Shown one piece after another: positions 43,541 to 52,202 of a stretch of DNA of 52,202 nt (position 1 is its first letter; each line of letters starts with the position of its first letter). Below the pieces are notes generated by a model. That model searched no databases. It was given only the letters and a program-made list of their open reading frames with translations, and had not been told where the DNA came from. Origin of the DNA: Vicinamibacteria bacterium (lineage in GTDB: Bacteria > Acidobacteriota > Vicinamibacteria > Fen-336); contig DATMML010000082.1 in the NCBI GenBank assembly GCA_035570235.1, forward strand, positions 1 to 52,202, given 5' to 3'. A program made the position numbers and the translations under genes.

Positions 43541-43712
43541 GCCGAGGACGCGTATTGCGGTGGCCTGCAGCAAGTCTTCTATGGCGTGGTGGCGATCCCG
43601 AGCGACACGGTCGTCGGGATGCGCGAAGGCAATATCAAACGACGTGCAGAATAGCCCCCAGCAACAGGGGTAGCAAGGGCCCTGAACGCTTGTACAGTGG
43701 GCCTGGACAGGA
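43541..43712 (-). pseudogene. Truncated, decayed duplicate of the 41412-41690 gene and its upstream region
   Basis: Two stretches match the gene at 41412-41690: a coding part (43541-43592, with HHAIEDLLQATAIRVLGLP against the parent AAIEDSLHAAARRVPGPW) and its upstream region (43633-43712, including CTTGTACAG). About 78 bp between them are missing relative to the parent. The reading frame ends at TAG, four bases into the start of the glycosyltransferase gene. It is a broken copy, but it may still supply the promoter and leader of that gene. Confidence 0.65.
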
Positions 43713-43727
43713 GCCCGGGCTGGCGAA

Positions 43728-44285
43728 TCAGCGGGCCGAGACGATCAGAATGCGGACTACCGTGCTGGATTTGTTCTCCCAGCGGCGCAACTCTTGGGCG
43801 CGTATCGTCACCGCATCGCCGGGTGCGAGCACGTGTTCCTCGGGACCGAGGGTCAGGGTCGGCTCTCCCTCGAGGACGAAGGCAAATTCCTCCGAGGTGT
43901 GGGCATAGGGGTGCTTCCCACTGCGTCCGCCCGGGTCGAGAGTGATGAGGACGGGCTCCAGCCGTCGGCCCGTCATCGGACCCAGGGCCTCGATTCGTCC
44001 GAGCGACCACAGACTAGACATCTGAAGCCGATCTGCTGCGCGCACGATCAGCCCCGCCTCGCCTTCTCTCGCGGCTACGAAGAACTCCCCCAGAGTCACG
44101 CCCAGGGCGTTGGCGATCTTCTCCATCGAGGCGATGGATGGCGACACCACGCCGTTTTCGACCTGGGAGATGAAACTGGGGGAGAACTGCGTGCGAGTGG
44201 CGAGCGTCCTTAGAGACATCCTCTGCTCGGTACGCAGCCGTCGCACCCAGGCGCCCACCGCGTGTTGCTTGAGGAAGGGGCTCAC
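43728..44285 (-). CDS. XRE-cupin transcriptional regulator
   Basis: The 185-residue product has an N-terminal XRE helix-turn-helix (VRRLRTEQRMSLRTLATRT, recognition helix in SPSFISQVENG, then SIASMEKIANALGVTL) and a C-terminal cupin (about 105-180) with HPYAHTSEEFAFVLEGEPTL, which holds the usual metal-binding His/Glu set, and GDAVTIRAQELRRWEN. Such regulators bind a small ligand in the cupin and control genes for amino-acid, amide or aromatic-acid catabolism. It is divergent from the liv transport operon, 500 bp away across repeat C, and is a good candidate for its regulator. Confidence 0.93.
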   Translation of the reverse strand: MSPFLKQHAVGAWVRRLRTEQRMSLRTLATRTQFSPSFISQVENGVVSPSIASMEKIANALGVTLGEFFVAAREGEAGLIVRAADRLQMSSLWSLGRIEALGPMTGRRLEPVLITLDPGGRSGKHPYAHTSEEFAFVLEGEPTLTLGPEEHVLAPGDAVTIRAQELRRWENKSSTVVRILIVSAR

Positions 44286-44784
44286 AGAGTGCGGGCCGCT
44301 TTGACGAACAGACGTGAAGCTCGTTTCAACGGACAGGTATCGCTGACCTTTCGACCTCGTAACGCCAGGACACGCGGGTCACCCGAAGCGGAGTCCTCGA
44401 CATGCCGTTCACGCTTCCCGCGGCGTCCGCCAAACGCCGGCGGGGTCTCGACGCTCCACGTGCTTAACCTCCGGCCCTCCTGGCCGTAGCGCCCGTCATG
44501 TGGGCGAGTCAGGATGCCACGCTACCACGAACCGCCGCCAAATCAGGTCCAGTTAGCCTTGGGCAGCCTCTGCTCGGTCGCAACCGGCTGCCGGGGGTTG
44601 CGTTCGATCAAGCGCTCCAAGGTAAGGTGAGAGTTGACGACGCCTTCCCGTGGTGGGAACGTGACGCCGCCTCCATTGCGGAGGGGGGGGAAGAAGGCTG
44701 CGTAACTGACCCCGCTGCAGCCAGATAGACATCCTTGCCGGGGCTTTGCGGAGGCCCGCTGGAAGAAGCGGAGTCGTGAGCGCC
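44286..44784. other. 500-bp gap holding repeat C, upstream of the liv operon
   Basis: Repeat C occupies 44389-44622. The remaining 100 bp on the left (XRE-cupin promoter side) and 160 bp on the right (livG side) show no clear promoter that I can place. No gene is supported. Confidence 0.4.
44389..44622 (+). repeat. Dispersed structured repeat, copy C
   Basis: This copy is shortened near its 5-prime edge (CGGAGTCCTCGACATGCCG, missing the left half of the closing stem) and carries a 1-nt deletion in the GGGG run of the first hairpin region. The three inner hairpins and the GGCAGCC/GGCTGCC hairpin with CGGT/ACCG are kept. It lies between the XRE-cupin gene and livG, about 160 bp upstream of the operon. 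Confidence 0.88.
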
Positions 44785-45532
44785 ATGGCCGCTGACTATA
44801 TTCTCGAAACCCGACGGCTCGTCAAGGAGTTCAAGGGCTTTGCGGCACTGAGAGGCTTGGACCTCAGGGTTCAGAGAGGGGCGATACACGCGCTCATTGG
44901 ACCCAACGGCGCCGGCAAGACGACCGTCTTCAACCTGCTGACGAAATTCCTCGCGCCGACCCGGGGAAGCGTCCATTTCAACGGTCATGACATCACGCGC
45001 GAGTTGCCGGCGGAGGTGGCCCGCCGCGGCATCGCGCGCTCCTTCCAGATCTCGGCCGTGTTTCCGCATCTCACGGTCCTGGAGAACGTCCGCGTTGGCC
45101 TGCAGCGCAAGTCGAACACGTCTTTTCGCTTCTGGCAGAGCGATGTCTCTCTCAAGCTCTTGGACGCTCGGGTAATGGAATTGTTGACGGAGGTCGGCCT
45201 GGAGTCGTACCCAACCGTCGTCGCGGTGGAGTTGCCCTACGGACGGAAGCGGGCGTTGGAGCTCGCCACCACCTTGGCCCTCGATCCCGAGCTCCTTCTT
45301 CTCGATGAACCCACACAGGGAATGGGGCACGATGACGTGGACCGTGTGAAGGGCCTGATCCGCAAGCTCGCCGCCAAACGAACGGTCCTCATGATCGAGC
45401 ACAACATGAGCGTGGTGTCGGATCTTTGTGACCGGATCACAGTCCTCCAGCGGGGAGTGGTGATCGCGGAAGGGAGCTATGCGGAGGTGTCGACGAACCC
45501 CCAGGTGATCGAGGCCTACATGGGCGCGGCCC

Positions 45533-45540
<8 letters not shown>
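44785..45540 (+). CDS. livG: Branched-chain amino-acid-type ABC transporter ATP-binding protein LivG
   Basis: The ATG at 44785 is preferred over a GTG at 44776 or 44746; GGAG lies upstream. The 251-residue product is a LivG-type ATPase: Walker A GPNGAGKTTVFNL, Q-loop FQISAVFPHLTVLENV, the LivG form of the signature region ELPYGRKRALELATTLALD, Walker B LLLLDEPTQGM and H-loop LMIEHNM. It pairs with LivF to drive import of hydrophobic amino acids or related acids. It overlaps livF by eight bases, starting a seven-gene operon with livF, livK, livH, livM, bdh, all on the plus strand. Confidence 0.96.
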
Positions 45541-46249
<709 letters not shown>

Positions 46250-46304
46250 CGCCCGCGGGGGGATACGGAAATCCCGTCACCCCGCGAGGCGGAAGGAGAC
46301 TCCA

Positions 46305-47519
46305 ATGGAACGAATCGCAGGCATGGGCTCAGTTGCGCTCCTGGTGGCGACCTTGGCATCGGCCCAGGGCAAGCCCGGGATCTCCGGCGACATGGTCAAG
46401 ATCGGCGTGCTCACGGATATGTCGGGACTCTATTCGGACCTCAGTGGCCCCGGGTCGGTCGTCGGCGCGCAGATGGCGATCGACGAGTTCGGCGGCAAGG
46501 TATTGGGAAAACCGATACAGATGGTCTCCGCGGATCACCAGAACAAGGCCGACGTGGCGGCGGACAGGGCGCGCGAATGGTTTGACCGGGAGGGGGTAGA
46601 CCTCATCGTCGATGTCCCCAACTCGGGGGCGGCCATCGCGGTCAGCAAAGTCGCCAACGAGAAGCACCGGGTTTTCATCGTCACCGGCGCCGGCTCGACG
46701 CGGCTGACCAACGAAGATTGCAACCCCTACACCATTCACTATACCTACGACACCTACGCGACCGGCCGCACCACGGGTCAGGCGGTCGTGCGGCGGGGCG
46801 GCACCAGCTGGTTCTTCATTACCGCCGACTACGCCTTCGGCCACTCTTTGCGGGACGACACTGCCAACGCGATCAAGGCGGCGGGAGGGCAGGTCCTGGG
46901 CTCGGTTCTTCATCCCCTGAACGCCCCCGACTTCTCGTCTTACCTGCTGCAAGCGCAGGCCTCGAATGCCAAGGTCATTGGCATGGCCAATGCGGGGGGT
47001 GACACGATCAACACGATCAAGACGGCCGCGGAATTCGGGATCAACAAGAAACAGACGCTCGCGGGCCTGCTCGTGTTCATCAGCGACATCCACGCTCTTG
47101 GTCTTCAGGCCACGCAAGGAATGTTCGTTGCGAGCGGCTTCTACTGGGACATGAATGACGAAACGCGCAAGTTCGCCCGGGCCTTCCAAGCGAAGTCCGG
47201 CAAGATGCCGACCATGGTTCAGGCCGGCACCTATTCGGCAACGCTTCAGTACCTGAAGGCGGTTCAAGCACTGGGAACCGACGACGCCGACGCGGTCAGG
47301 AAGAAACTGGGGGAGACCTCCCTGAACGACGCCTTCGTCAAGAACGGCCAGATCCGGCGGGACGGGCGGATGGTTCACGACTTCTATCTGTTCGAGGTAA
47401 AGGCGCCGAGCGAATCCAAGTACCCCTGGGACTACTACAAGCTATTGACCACGCTCCCCGGCGAGGAGGCTTTCCAGCCCCTTGCCCAGTCCCGTTGCCC
47501 GCTCGTCACGAGCCACTAG
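46305..47519 (+). CDS. livK: Periplasmic substrate-binding protein of the Liv/HAAT type
   Basis: AAGGAG precedes the ATG. The 404-residue product has a signal peptide (MGSVALLVATLASAQG), then the type I periplasmic-binding fold: VKIGVLTDMSGLYSDLSGPG, AQMAIDEFGG, DHQNKADVAADRAREWFDRE, and FFITADYAFGHSLRDDT in the second lobe. This is a Leu/Ile/Val-binding-protein-like receptor of the sort that often takes aromatic or other carboxylic acids rather than branched-chain amino acids. The symbol marks the transporter family; ligand unknown. It sits 55 bp after livF and 33 bp before livH. Confidence 0.94.
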   Translation: MERIAGMGSVALLVATLASAQGKPGISGDMVKIGVLTDMSGLYSDLSGPGSVVGAQMAIDEFGGKVLGKPIQMVSADHQNKADVAADRAREWFDREGVDLIVDVPNSGAAIAVSKVANEKHRVFIVTGAGSTRLTNEDCNPYTIHYTYDTYATGRTTGQAVVRRGGTSWFFITADYAFGHSLRDDTANAIKAAGGQVLGSVLHPLNAPDFSSYLLQAQASNAKVIGMANAGGDTINTIKTAAEFGINKKQTLAGLLVFISDIHALGLQATQGMFVASGFYWDMNDETRKFARAFQAKSGKMPTMVQAGTYSATLQYLKAVQALGTDDADAVRKKLGETSLNDAFVKNGQIRRDGRMVHDFYLFEVKAPSESKYPWDYYKLLTTLPGEEAFQPLAQSRCPLVTSH

Positions 47520-47552
47520 CGGGTCCACCGGAGGGCCCGTCCGTGATCTGAC

Positions 47553-48449
47553 ATGAGGGAGATCCTCGGCGTCCCGCTGCCGGCCCTTTTGGCCCAACTG
47601 GTGCTGGGGCTCGTCAACGGCTGCTTCTACGCCTTGCTCAGCCTGGGCCTCTCCATCATTTTCGGCATGCTCAACATCATCAACTTCGCCCATGGGGCGA
47701 TGTACATGATGGGTGCGGTACTCACCTGGATTGCGCTCAATCAGTTCGGGGTCGGTTATTGGGGATCGTTGCTGCTGGTGCCGCTCGTGGTCGGCCTGGC
47801 CGGGGTCGCCATCGAGCGAAGCATGCTCCGTCGACTGTATGGGCTCGACAATCTCTATGGTCTGCTCTTCACCTTCGGTTTGGCCCTGATCATGGAAGGA
47901 CTCTGCCGGTATCGGTACGGCGTGTCGGGGCTCCCCTATGCGATCCCCGAGGCCTTCCAAGGAGGCTTGGACTTGGGCTTCATGTACCTTCCCAAGTACC
48001 GCGCCTTCGTGGTCTGCGCATCCTTGGGCGTGTGCCTGGGCACCTGGCTGGTGATCGAACGGACCACTCTCGGCGCCTACCTGCGCGCGGCGACCGAGAA
48101 TCCGCGCTTGGTGCAGGCCTTCGGGATCAATGTTCCCGCCATGATCACCGTAACCTACGGGATCGGCGTGGGGCTCGCCGGGCTCGCGGGGGTGCTGGCC
48201 GCGCCTGCAACGCAGATCAGCCCCCTCATGGGATCGAACCTCATCATCGTGGTCTTTGCCGTGGTCGTGATCGGGGGCATGGGGTCGATTCTCGGATCCA
48301 TCGTCACCGGAATTGGCCTTGGCTTGATCGAGGGCTTGACGAAGGTGTTCTACTCGCAGGCCTCCAACACCATCATCTTCCTGATCATGGCCCTCGTTCT
48401 CCTCGTGCAACCGTCGGGTCTCTTTGGCAGGTCGGAGTCGGCGTCCTGA
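47553..48449 (+). CDS. livH: Liv-type ABC transporter permease LivH, C-terminus encoded by repeat D
   Basis: The 298-residue product is a LivH permease with about eight transmembrane helices: LVLGLVNGCFYALLSLGLSI, GMLNIINFAHGAMYMMGAV, ERSMLRRLYGLDNLYGLLFT, VYGIGVG-like and VVVIGGMGSILGSI motifs. It ends PSGLFGRSESAS; the last four residues and the stop are written by the left edge of repeat copy D. Close relatives usually end shortly after GLFG, so the repeat has replaced the natural end. It pairs with LivM in the membrane. RBS is weak. Confidence 0.95.
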   Translation: MREILGVPLPALLAQLVLGLVNGCFYALLSLGLSIIFGMLNIINFAHGAMYMMGAVLTWIALNQFGVGYWGSLLLVPLVVGLAGVAIERSMLRRLYGLDNLYGLLFTFGLALIMEGLCRYRYGVSGLPYAIPEAFQGGLDLGFMYLPKYRAFVVCASLGVCLGTWLVIERTTLGAYLRAATENPRLVQAFGINVPAMITVTYGIGVGLAGLAGVLAAPATQISPLMGSNLIIVVFAVVVIGGMGSILGSIVTGIGLGLIEGLTKVFYSQASNTIIFLIMALVLLVQPSGLFGRSESAS

Positions 48450-48672
48450 GTGTGCCGTTCACGCTTCCCGCGGCGTCCGCCAAACGTCGGCGGGGGTCTC
48501 GACGCTCCACGTGCTTAACCTTCGGCCCTCCTGGCCGTAGCGCCCGTCATGTGGGCGAGTCAGGATGCCACGGTACCACGAACCGCCGCCGAGGCAGGTC
48601 CGATAGCCTTGGGCAGCCTCTGCTGGTCGCAACCGGCTGCCGGGGGTCGCGTTCGGTCAAGCGCTCCGAGGA
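48433..48672 (+). repeat. Dispersed structured repeat, copy D, inside the liv operon
   Basis: This copy runs from the last codons of livH to the base before the livM ATG. It matches copy A almost perfectly. The closing stem (GGCGTCCTGA/TCAGGATGCC) and all hairpins are intact. It supplies livH stop TGA (48447-48449) and the GAGGA directly before the livM ATG. There are no signs of target-site duplication that I can see. Confidence 0.92.
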
Positions 48673-49611
48673 ATGAAGCACGGGGAGCTCGTGGGCTGGG
48701 CGGTTCTGCTCGCGATAGGGGTCGCGGCGCCTTTCATCGTCTATCCCGTGTTCCTCATGAAGGCTCTGTGTTTTGCCCTCTTCGCCTGCGCCTTCAATCT
48801 CCTTCTCGGGTACGCGGGGCTCCTCTCGTTTGGCCACGCCGCCTTCTTCGCGACCGCCGCATATGTGACCGCCTATGTGGTTAAGATCGTTGGCCTTACG
48901 CCGGGGATGGGGATTCTTGCCGGCACGGCTTCGGCCTTGGCCCTCGGGTTTGTCATCGGCAGCGTCGTCATCCGTCGCCAGGGAATCTACTTCGCCATGA
49001 TCACCCTGGCCCTGGCCCAGATGCTCTACTTCCTCTTTCTGCAGGCTCCCGTTACCGGCGGTGAGGACGGCCTCCAGGGCATTCCCCGGGGTCGGCTCCT
49101 CTGGGTCATCAACCTGGAGGACGATCTCGAAATGTACTACGTGGTTCTTGCCATCTTCGTGGCGGGATACGCTTTGATCAATCGCGCCATTCACTCCCCT
49201 TTTGGTCAGGTGCTGAAAGCGATCCGCGAGAACGAACCGCGTGCGGTGTCCCTGGGATACGACGTGGATCGGTACAAGACCCTGGCCTTCGTTCTCTCGG
49301 CCGGACTCTCGGGCTTGGCGGGATCGACGAAGGCGATCGTCTTCTCCTTCGTCACCTTGACGGACGCCGATTGGCGCACATCGGGGGAGGTTGTGCTGAT
49401 GACGCTCCTCGGGGGCATGGGCACGGCGTTGGGACCGGTGGTGGGAGCCCTCTGCATCGTGACCCTCCAGAACGAGCTGGCGGACAAAGTCGGCTCCTTC
49501 GTCAACGTGATCATGGGAGCGATCTTCGTCGTCTGCGTTCTCTCCTTCCGGCGGGGAATCGTCGGGGAATTGGGAGGTCTCTACCGGAGCCTAGCCGGGA
49601 GCCGCGATTGA
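48673..49611 (+). CDS. livM: Liv-type ABC transporter permease LivM
   Basis: The 312-residue product has the LivM pattern: MKALCFALFACAFNLLLGYAGLLSFGHAAFFAT, GFVIGSVVIRRQGIYFAMIT, then the cytoplasmic coupling loop SPFGQVLKAIRENEPRAVSLGY and LSGLAGSTKAIVFSF. It forms the translocation pore with LivH. The first codon follows the repeat copy directly, with only GAGGA adjacent to the ATG, so a GTG at 48691 or an internal start could be used. It is followed 42 bp later by the dehydrogenase gene. Confidence 0.95.
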   Translation: MKHGELVGWAVLLAIGVAAPFIVYPVFLMKALCFALFACAFNLLLGYAGLLSFGHAAFFATAAYVTAYVVKIVGLTPGMGILAGTASALALGFVIGSVVIRRQGIYFAMITLALAQMLYFLFLQAPVTGGEDGLQGIPRGRLLWVINLEDDLEMYYVVLAIFVAGYALINRAIHSPFGQVLKAIRENEPRAVSLGYDVDRYKTLAFVLSAGLSGLAGSTKAIVFSFVTLTDADWRTSGEVVLMTLLGGMGTALGPVVGALCIVTLQNELADKVGSFVNVIMGAIFVVCVLSFRRGIVGELGGLYRSLAGSRD

Positions 49612-49653
49612 GAAACGGCCTCGGATAGGCCAGGTAGTCAGAGGAGGTCGGTG

Positions 49654-50436
49654 ATGCTGAAAGGACGCAGCGCCCTCGTGACCGGCTCCACGAGCGGAAT
49701 TGGCCTGGGCATTGCCCGGGCGCTGGCCCGGGAGGGCAGCGCCATCATGCTCAACGGCTTCGGGGAGCCGGGCGAGATCGAGAAGCTGCGGGCTTCCCTG
49801 GCCAGCGAGTTCGGAGTCAAGGCCCTCTACAACGAGGCCGATGTCTCGAACGCGAAGGCCTGCGCCGATCTCGTCACGGAGACGGAAGCGCGCTTCGGGG
49901 GGCTGGATGTGCTGGTCAACAATGCCGGCATCCAGCATGTGGCCGCGATCGAGACCTTCCCGGTGGACCGCTGGGACGCCATCCTGGCCGTCAATCTCTC
50001 CTCGGCGTTTCACACCATCCGCGCCGCGATACCCGGGATGAAGAAGCGGGGTTGGGGGCGCGTGATCAACATCGCCTCGACCCATGGTCTCGTGGCTTCA
50101 GCCAACAAGTCCGCCTATGTGGCGGCTAAGCACGGTCTCGTGGGCCTCACCAAGGTCGTGGCCCTGGAGACGGCCAAGACGGGAGTCACCTGCAACGCCA
50201 TTTGCCCCGGCTGGGTGCTCACGTCCTTGGTCCAGAAGCAGATCGAGAGCCGGGCCCGCAATAGCGGCATCCCGCTGGCGCAGGCGGAGAAAGAGCTGGT
50301 CGAAGAAAAGCACCCCTCGGGGCGTTTCACGACCGTAGAGGAGATCGGTGCGTTGGCGGCTTTCCTGACGAGCGCGGCGGCGGTCAACCTGACGGGCGCG
50401 ACTCTCCCTGTCGACGGGGGTTGGCTAGCTCAGTAG
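49654..50436 (+). CDS. bdhA: 3-hydroxybutyrate dehydrogenase-like SDR
   Basis: GAGGAGGTCGGTG precedes the ATG at 49654. The 260-residue product is a short-chain dehydrogenase close to D-3-hydroxybutyrate dehydrogenase: TGSTSGIGLGIARAL (cofactor), VLVNNAGIQHVA, INIASTHGLVASANKSAYVA with the catalytic Ser and Tyr-x-x-x-Lys (AYVAAK), and the substrate-loop CNAICPGWVLTSLVQKQI typical of BDH. It oxidises 3-hydroxybutyrate to acetoacetate with NAD. Position in the liv operon suggests the imported ligand is, or is degraded to, a short hydroxyacid. It ends ...VDGGWLAQ and its stop TAG is the first base triplet of repeat E. Confidence 0.9.
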   Translation: MLKGRSALVTGSTSGIGLGIARALAREGSAIMLNGFGEPGEIEKLRASLASEFGVKALYNEADVSNAKACADLVTETEARFGGLDVLVNNAGIQHVAAIETFPVDRWDAILAVNLSSAFHTIRAAIPGMKKRGWGRVINIASTHGLVASANKSAYVAAKHGLVGLTKVVALETAKTGVTCNAICPGWVLTSLVQKQIESRARNSGIPLAQAEKELVEEKHPSGRFTTVEEIGALAAFLTSAAAVNLTGATLPVDGGWLAQ

Positions 50437-50494
50437 CCTTGGGCAGCCTCTGCTCGGTCCCAACCGGCTGAGTCGCGTTCGATCAAGGGAACCA
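50434..50494 (+). repeat. Dispersed structured repeat, truncated copy E
   Basis: This stretch holds only the right third of the repeat: TAGCCTTGGGCAGCCTCTGC, CTCGGTCC, CAACCGGCTG and GATCAAGG. The hairpin GGCAGCC/GGCTG is partly kept, and the GGGGGT segment is deleted. It begins with TAG, which is the stop codon of the bdh gene; copies A, B and D also carry TAG at this position (CGATAGCC). All left-hand hairpins are missing. Confidence 0.85.
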
Positions 50495-50514
50495 ATGGAG
50501 CTGCACTCCGTCCC

Positions 50515-51858
50515 TCACTTGGCAGTCGGGGAAGCAGCGCGGCCACGTTCAACGGGGAAACCGGCCTTCCACACTGCGACGATGTCCCGCGTGGCCTTGA
50601 TCTCTCTGGTCGGGTCGCCATGGACCAGGAGTAGGTCGGCCCTCAGGCCCGGAGCGATGCGGCCTCGATCACTGAGGCGAAATGTGCTCGCGGGAACAGA
50701 GGTCGCGGCGGCCAGGGCGTCCGATGGTGAAAGACCAGCCCTCACGAGGAGCTCGAGCTCTCCGTGCAGGCTCGCGCCATTCCAGCTCCCCGGAGCGGGC
50801 GCGTCTGTCCCGGCGAGGATTGGAACTCCGGCATCCCGCAGCCGTTTCGCCGCGGCGAAGGCATTCGCCAGCTCTCCGGTGCATTTGAAAGGTATGGGCT
50901 CTTTCATGTGTGCCTGAGCCTCCGGGGAGAGGAATGCCAAGAGCCGTCTGTCGGTCAGCAGCGTGGTGCCGCTCGGTGTGCCAAGGCCAGACTGAATCGC
51001 GGTCAATGTCGTGATGGCAAACGCATGACGGCGACGCAAGAGAGAAATGACCTCCGCCCGCGGAGGGCCGTCGGAAAACAGGTGAGCGATGCCATCGGCC
51101 CCGGCAGAGATCGCTCTTCGGGCGTCCTCTTGAGAGCTGATGTGGCCGACGGCCAACTTGCCGCGCTTGTGCGCCGCAACCACGACGGCGGCGAGGTCCT
51201 CGTCGGACAGCCGCGTGAATTCGAGGTGGCAGACGTGCCCATCTTCCAGGATGATCTTGATGTAGTCGCTTCCTTCGGCGAGGCGCGCATCTACGAACGC
51301 TTGCGCTTCCTGAGCGCCGGTAAGTGTCGGCACGGGCAGGCCATATTCGGTGCCATGACCCTTGGGAGGTGTAACCACATTGCCCGCCGAGCGCAGGTCC
51401 GCGGAGTCCAACGCCTTCCCCGCGGCTTCAGCTCGCCTGAGCGTCTCGACGAACTGTGGCGGTGCGCCCATGTTCAACTCCGTGGTCACACCAAACAAGA
51501 TCGCCTGCTTCGCCGAATCGCCCCAATCGTGGGTGTGAGAATCGATCAGGCCAGGTAGAAGCGTGTCCCCTCTGGCGTCGATCTCTTCGGTCCCCAGCGG
51601 TGCCTTCAAGCCCTTCCCAACCTCCCGAATCTTTCCGCCTTCGACCAAGACCTCCTCGGCGGAAATCAAGCGTTGGCCATCGAAGACGTGTGCGTGTCGA
51701 ACCACAAAGGGGCGGAGGGACGGGAAGGCCGCCGTCATGTCCTCGCCGTGCCGAGCCGCGGGCGGAGTTGTTCCCGCGATTGACGAGAGGGCGAGCAATC
51801 CAATCCACGACGCGTGCGTCACGGTTCGACGCGTCAGGTAGTTCACCGACGAAGCCAT
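50515..51858 (-). CDS. Exported metal-dependent amidohydrolase (imidazolonepropionase/prolidase-like)
   Basis: The 447-residue product begins with a Tat-like or Sec signal: LTRRTVTHASWIGLLALSSI. The amidohydrolase barrel follows: LLPGLIDSHTHD with the HxH metal pair (His108, His110), DYIKIILEDGHVC with the Lys position that may be carbamylated, VGHISSQEDAR and IAHLFSD with metal-binding His residues, and VPILAGTDAPAPGS with the catalytic Asp. Such enzymes cleave amide, ester or C-N bonds in cyclic substrates with Zn. Substrate unknown. It is convergent with the liv operon. Confidence 0.92.
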   Translation of the reverse strand: MASSVNYLTRRTVTHASWIGLLALSSIAGTTPPAARHGEDMTAAFPSLRPFVVRHAHVFDGQRLISAEEVLVEGGKIREVGKGLKAPLGTEEIDARGDTLLPGLIDSHTHDWGDSAKQAILFGVTTELNMGAPPQFVETLRRAEAAGKALDSADLRSAGNVVTPPKGHGTEYGLPVPTLTGAQEAQAFVDARLAEGSDYIKIILEDGHVCHLEFTRLSDEDLAAVVVAAHKRGKLAVGHISSQEDARRAISAGADGIAHLFSDGPPRAEVISLLRRRHAFAITTLTAIQSGLGTPSGTTLLTDRRLLAFLSPEAQAHMKEPIPFKCTGELANAFAAAKRLRDAGVPILAGTDAPAPGSWNGASLHGELELLVRAGLSPSDALAAATSVPASTFRLSDRGRIAPGLRADLLLVHGDPTREIKATRDIVAVWKAGFPVERGRAASPTAK

Positions 51859-52202
51859 TCGCCCCTCCCCTCTTCCGTAAGGGGCTCCGCAGAGATGCGC
51901 GTGGTCAATGCCTTGGATCTGGCCGGCGCAGGGTCAGTGGGTTAGACGCAGTCACTGGCATTTCGGTCGCTCCCGGTCAACCGATATGCGCTCATGCTGC
52001 ATCCGGGCAGTGTCGTGGGGGCATCCAGCCTGCGCGCACGAGCGGCGGTGTTGGTGGCTCGAGGCAGTTCCCTCAAGTCCCTGATCAATCGTGCTTCACG
52101 GGTTTGTGCCCCGACACGTCGAGGAAGGCGACTCGAGTTTGCCGCGGACCCCCGCGGCCCAGGGTCGACCGACCGCCAGGCTGCTTGGAGAAAGTAGGCT
52201 TC
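51859..52202. other. Right-edge stretch without a supported gene
   Basis: The last 344 bp upstream of the amidohydrolase gene contain short chance ORFs but no ribosome-binding site, hairpin or repeat copy I recognise. The promoter of the amidohydrolase gene should lie here. Confidence 0.35.

Noticed and set aside
47442-48410. 322-residue minus-strand ORF opposite livH
   Set aside because: Rich in His, Glu and Asp, the mirror image of a hydrophobic membrane gene.

Overview
The window is about 52 kb of GC-rich bacterial chromosome. Its gene content points to Acidobacteriota, though this is an inference. The best clue is an ECF sigma factor whose stop codon overlaps the start of a membrane-anchored Ser/Thr kinase with a TPR-rich tail (18118-21344), an arrangement typical of that phylum. 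Many predicted lipoproteins, a secreted GH16 glucanase and a secreted M20 hydrolase fit a soil or biofilm heterotroph. No rRNA, tRNA, CRISPR array or complete insertion sequence was recognised. The left edge holds the N-terminus of a TnpB-like transposon protein on the minus strand.

Layout. 1-5.1 kb: the TnpB fragment, a 680-bp leader with two hairpins, then a tightly coupled operon of four roughly 310-residue, probably coiled-coil proteins followed by a protein with a pre-toxin TG-like segment. 5.1-16.3 kb: a large ATPase/TPR signalling protein, an SDR oxidoreductase, a two-gene secreted-protein operon, and a ClC channel gene overlapping a class III nucleotide cyclase gene. 16.3-27.6 kb: HAD dehalogenase, sigma/kinase pair, an alpha-alpha toroid cyclase-like protein, an ArsR-AHSA1-VOC cassette behind an AT-rich promoter, small lipoproteins, an outer-membrane barrel, GH16 and PilZ. 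28-36.4 kb: two alpha/beta hydrolases, M20 amidohydrolase, VOC protein, an isocitrate-lyase/PEP-mutase superfamily enzyme and an XRE regulator. 36.6-41.3 kb: a small monooxygenase-like gene, groES-groEL, a secreted protein made of eight 32-residue Cys-pair repeats, and small envelope proteins. 41.4-43.7 kb: a membrane glycosyltransferase-like gene flanked by an intact gene and a decayed copy of it. 43.7-51.9 kb: an XRE-cupin regulator, a complete branched-chain amino-acid type (Liv/HAAT) ABC transporter operon, a 3-hydroxybutyrate dehydrogenase-like SDR, and a secreted amidohydrolase.

The most unusual feature is a dispersed repeat of about 240 bp, with four copies (one with an altered 5-prime edge) and one truncated copy, all in the same orientation. 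The copies share a set of potential hairpins but carry 1-nt indels that break any reading frame. One copy sits inside the liv operon, where it supplies the last codons and stop of livH and ends at the start codon of livM. The coiled-coil/pre-toxin operon, this repeat family and the Cys-repeat protein next to groEL are the best candidates for undescribed biology. All calls come from reading the sequence; no database search or folding program was run.
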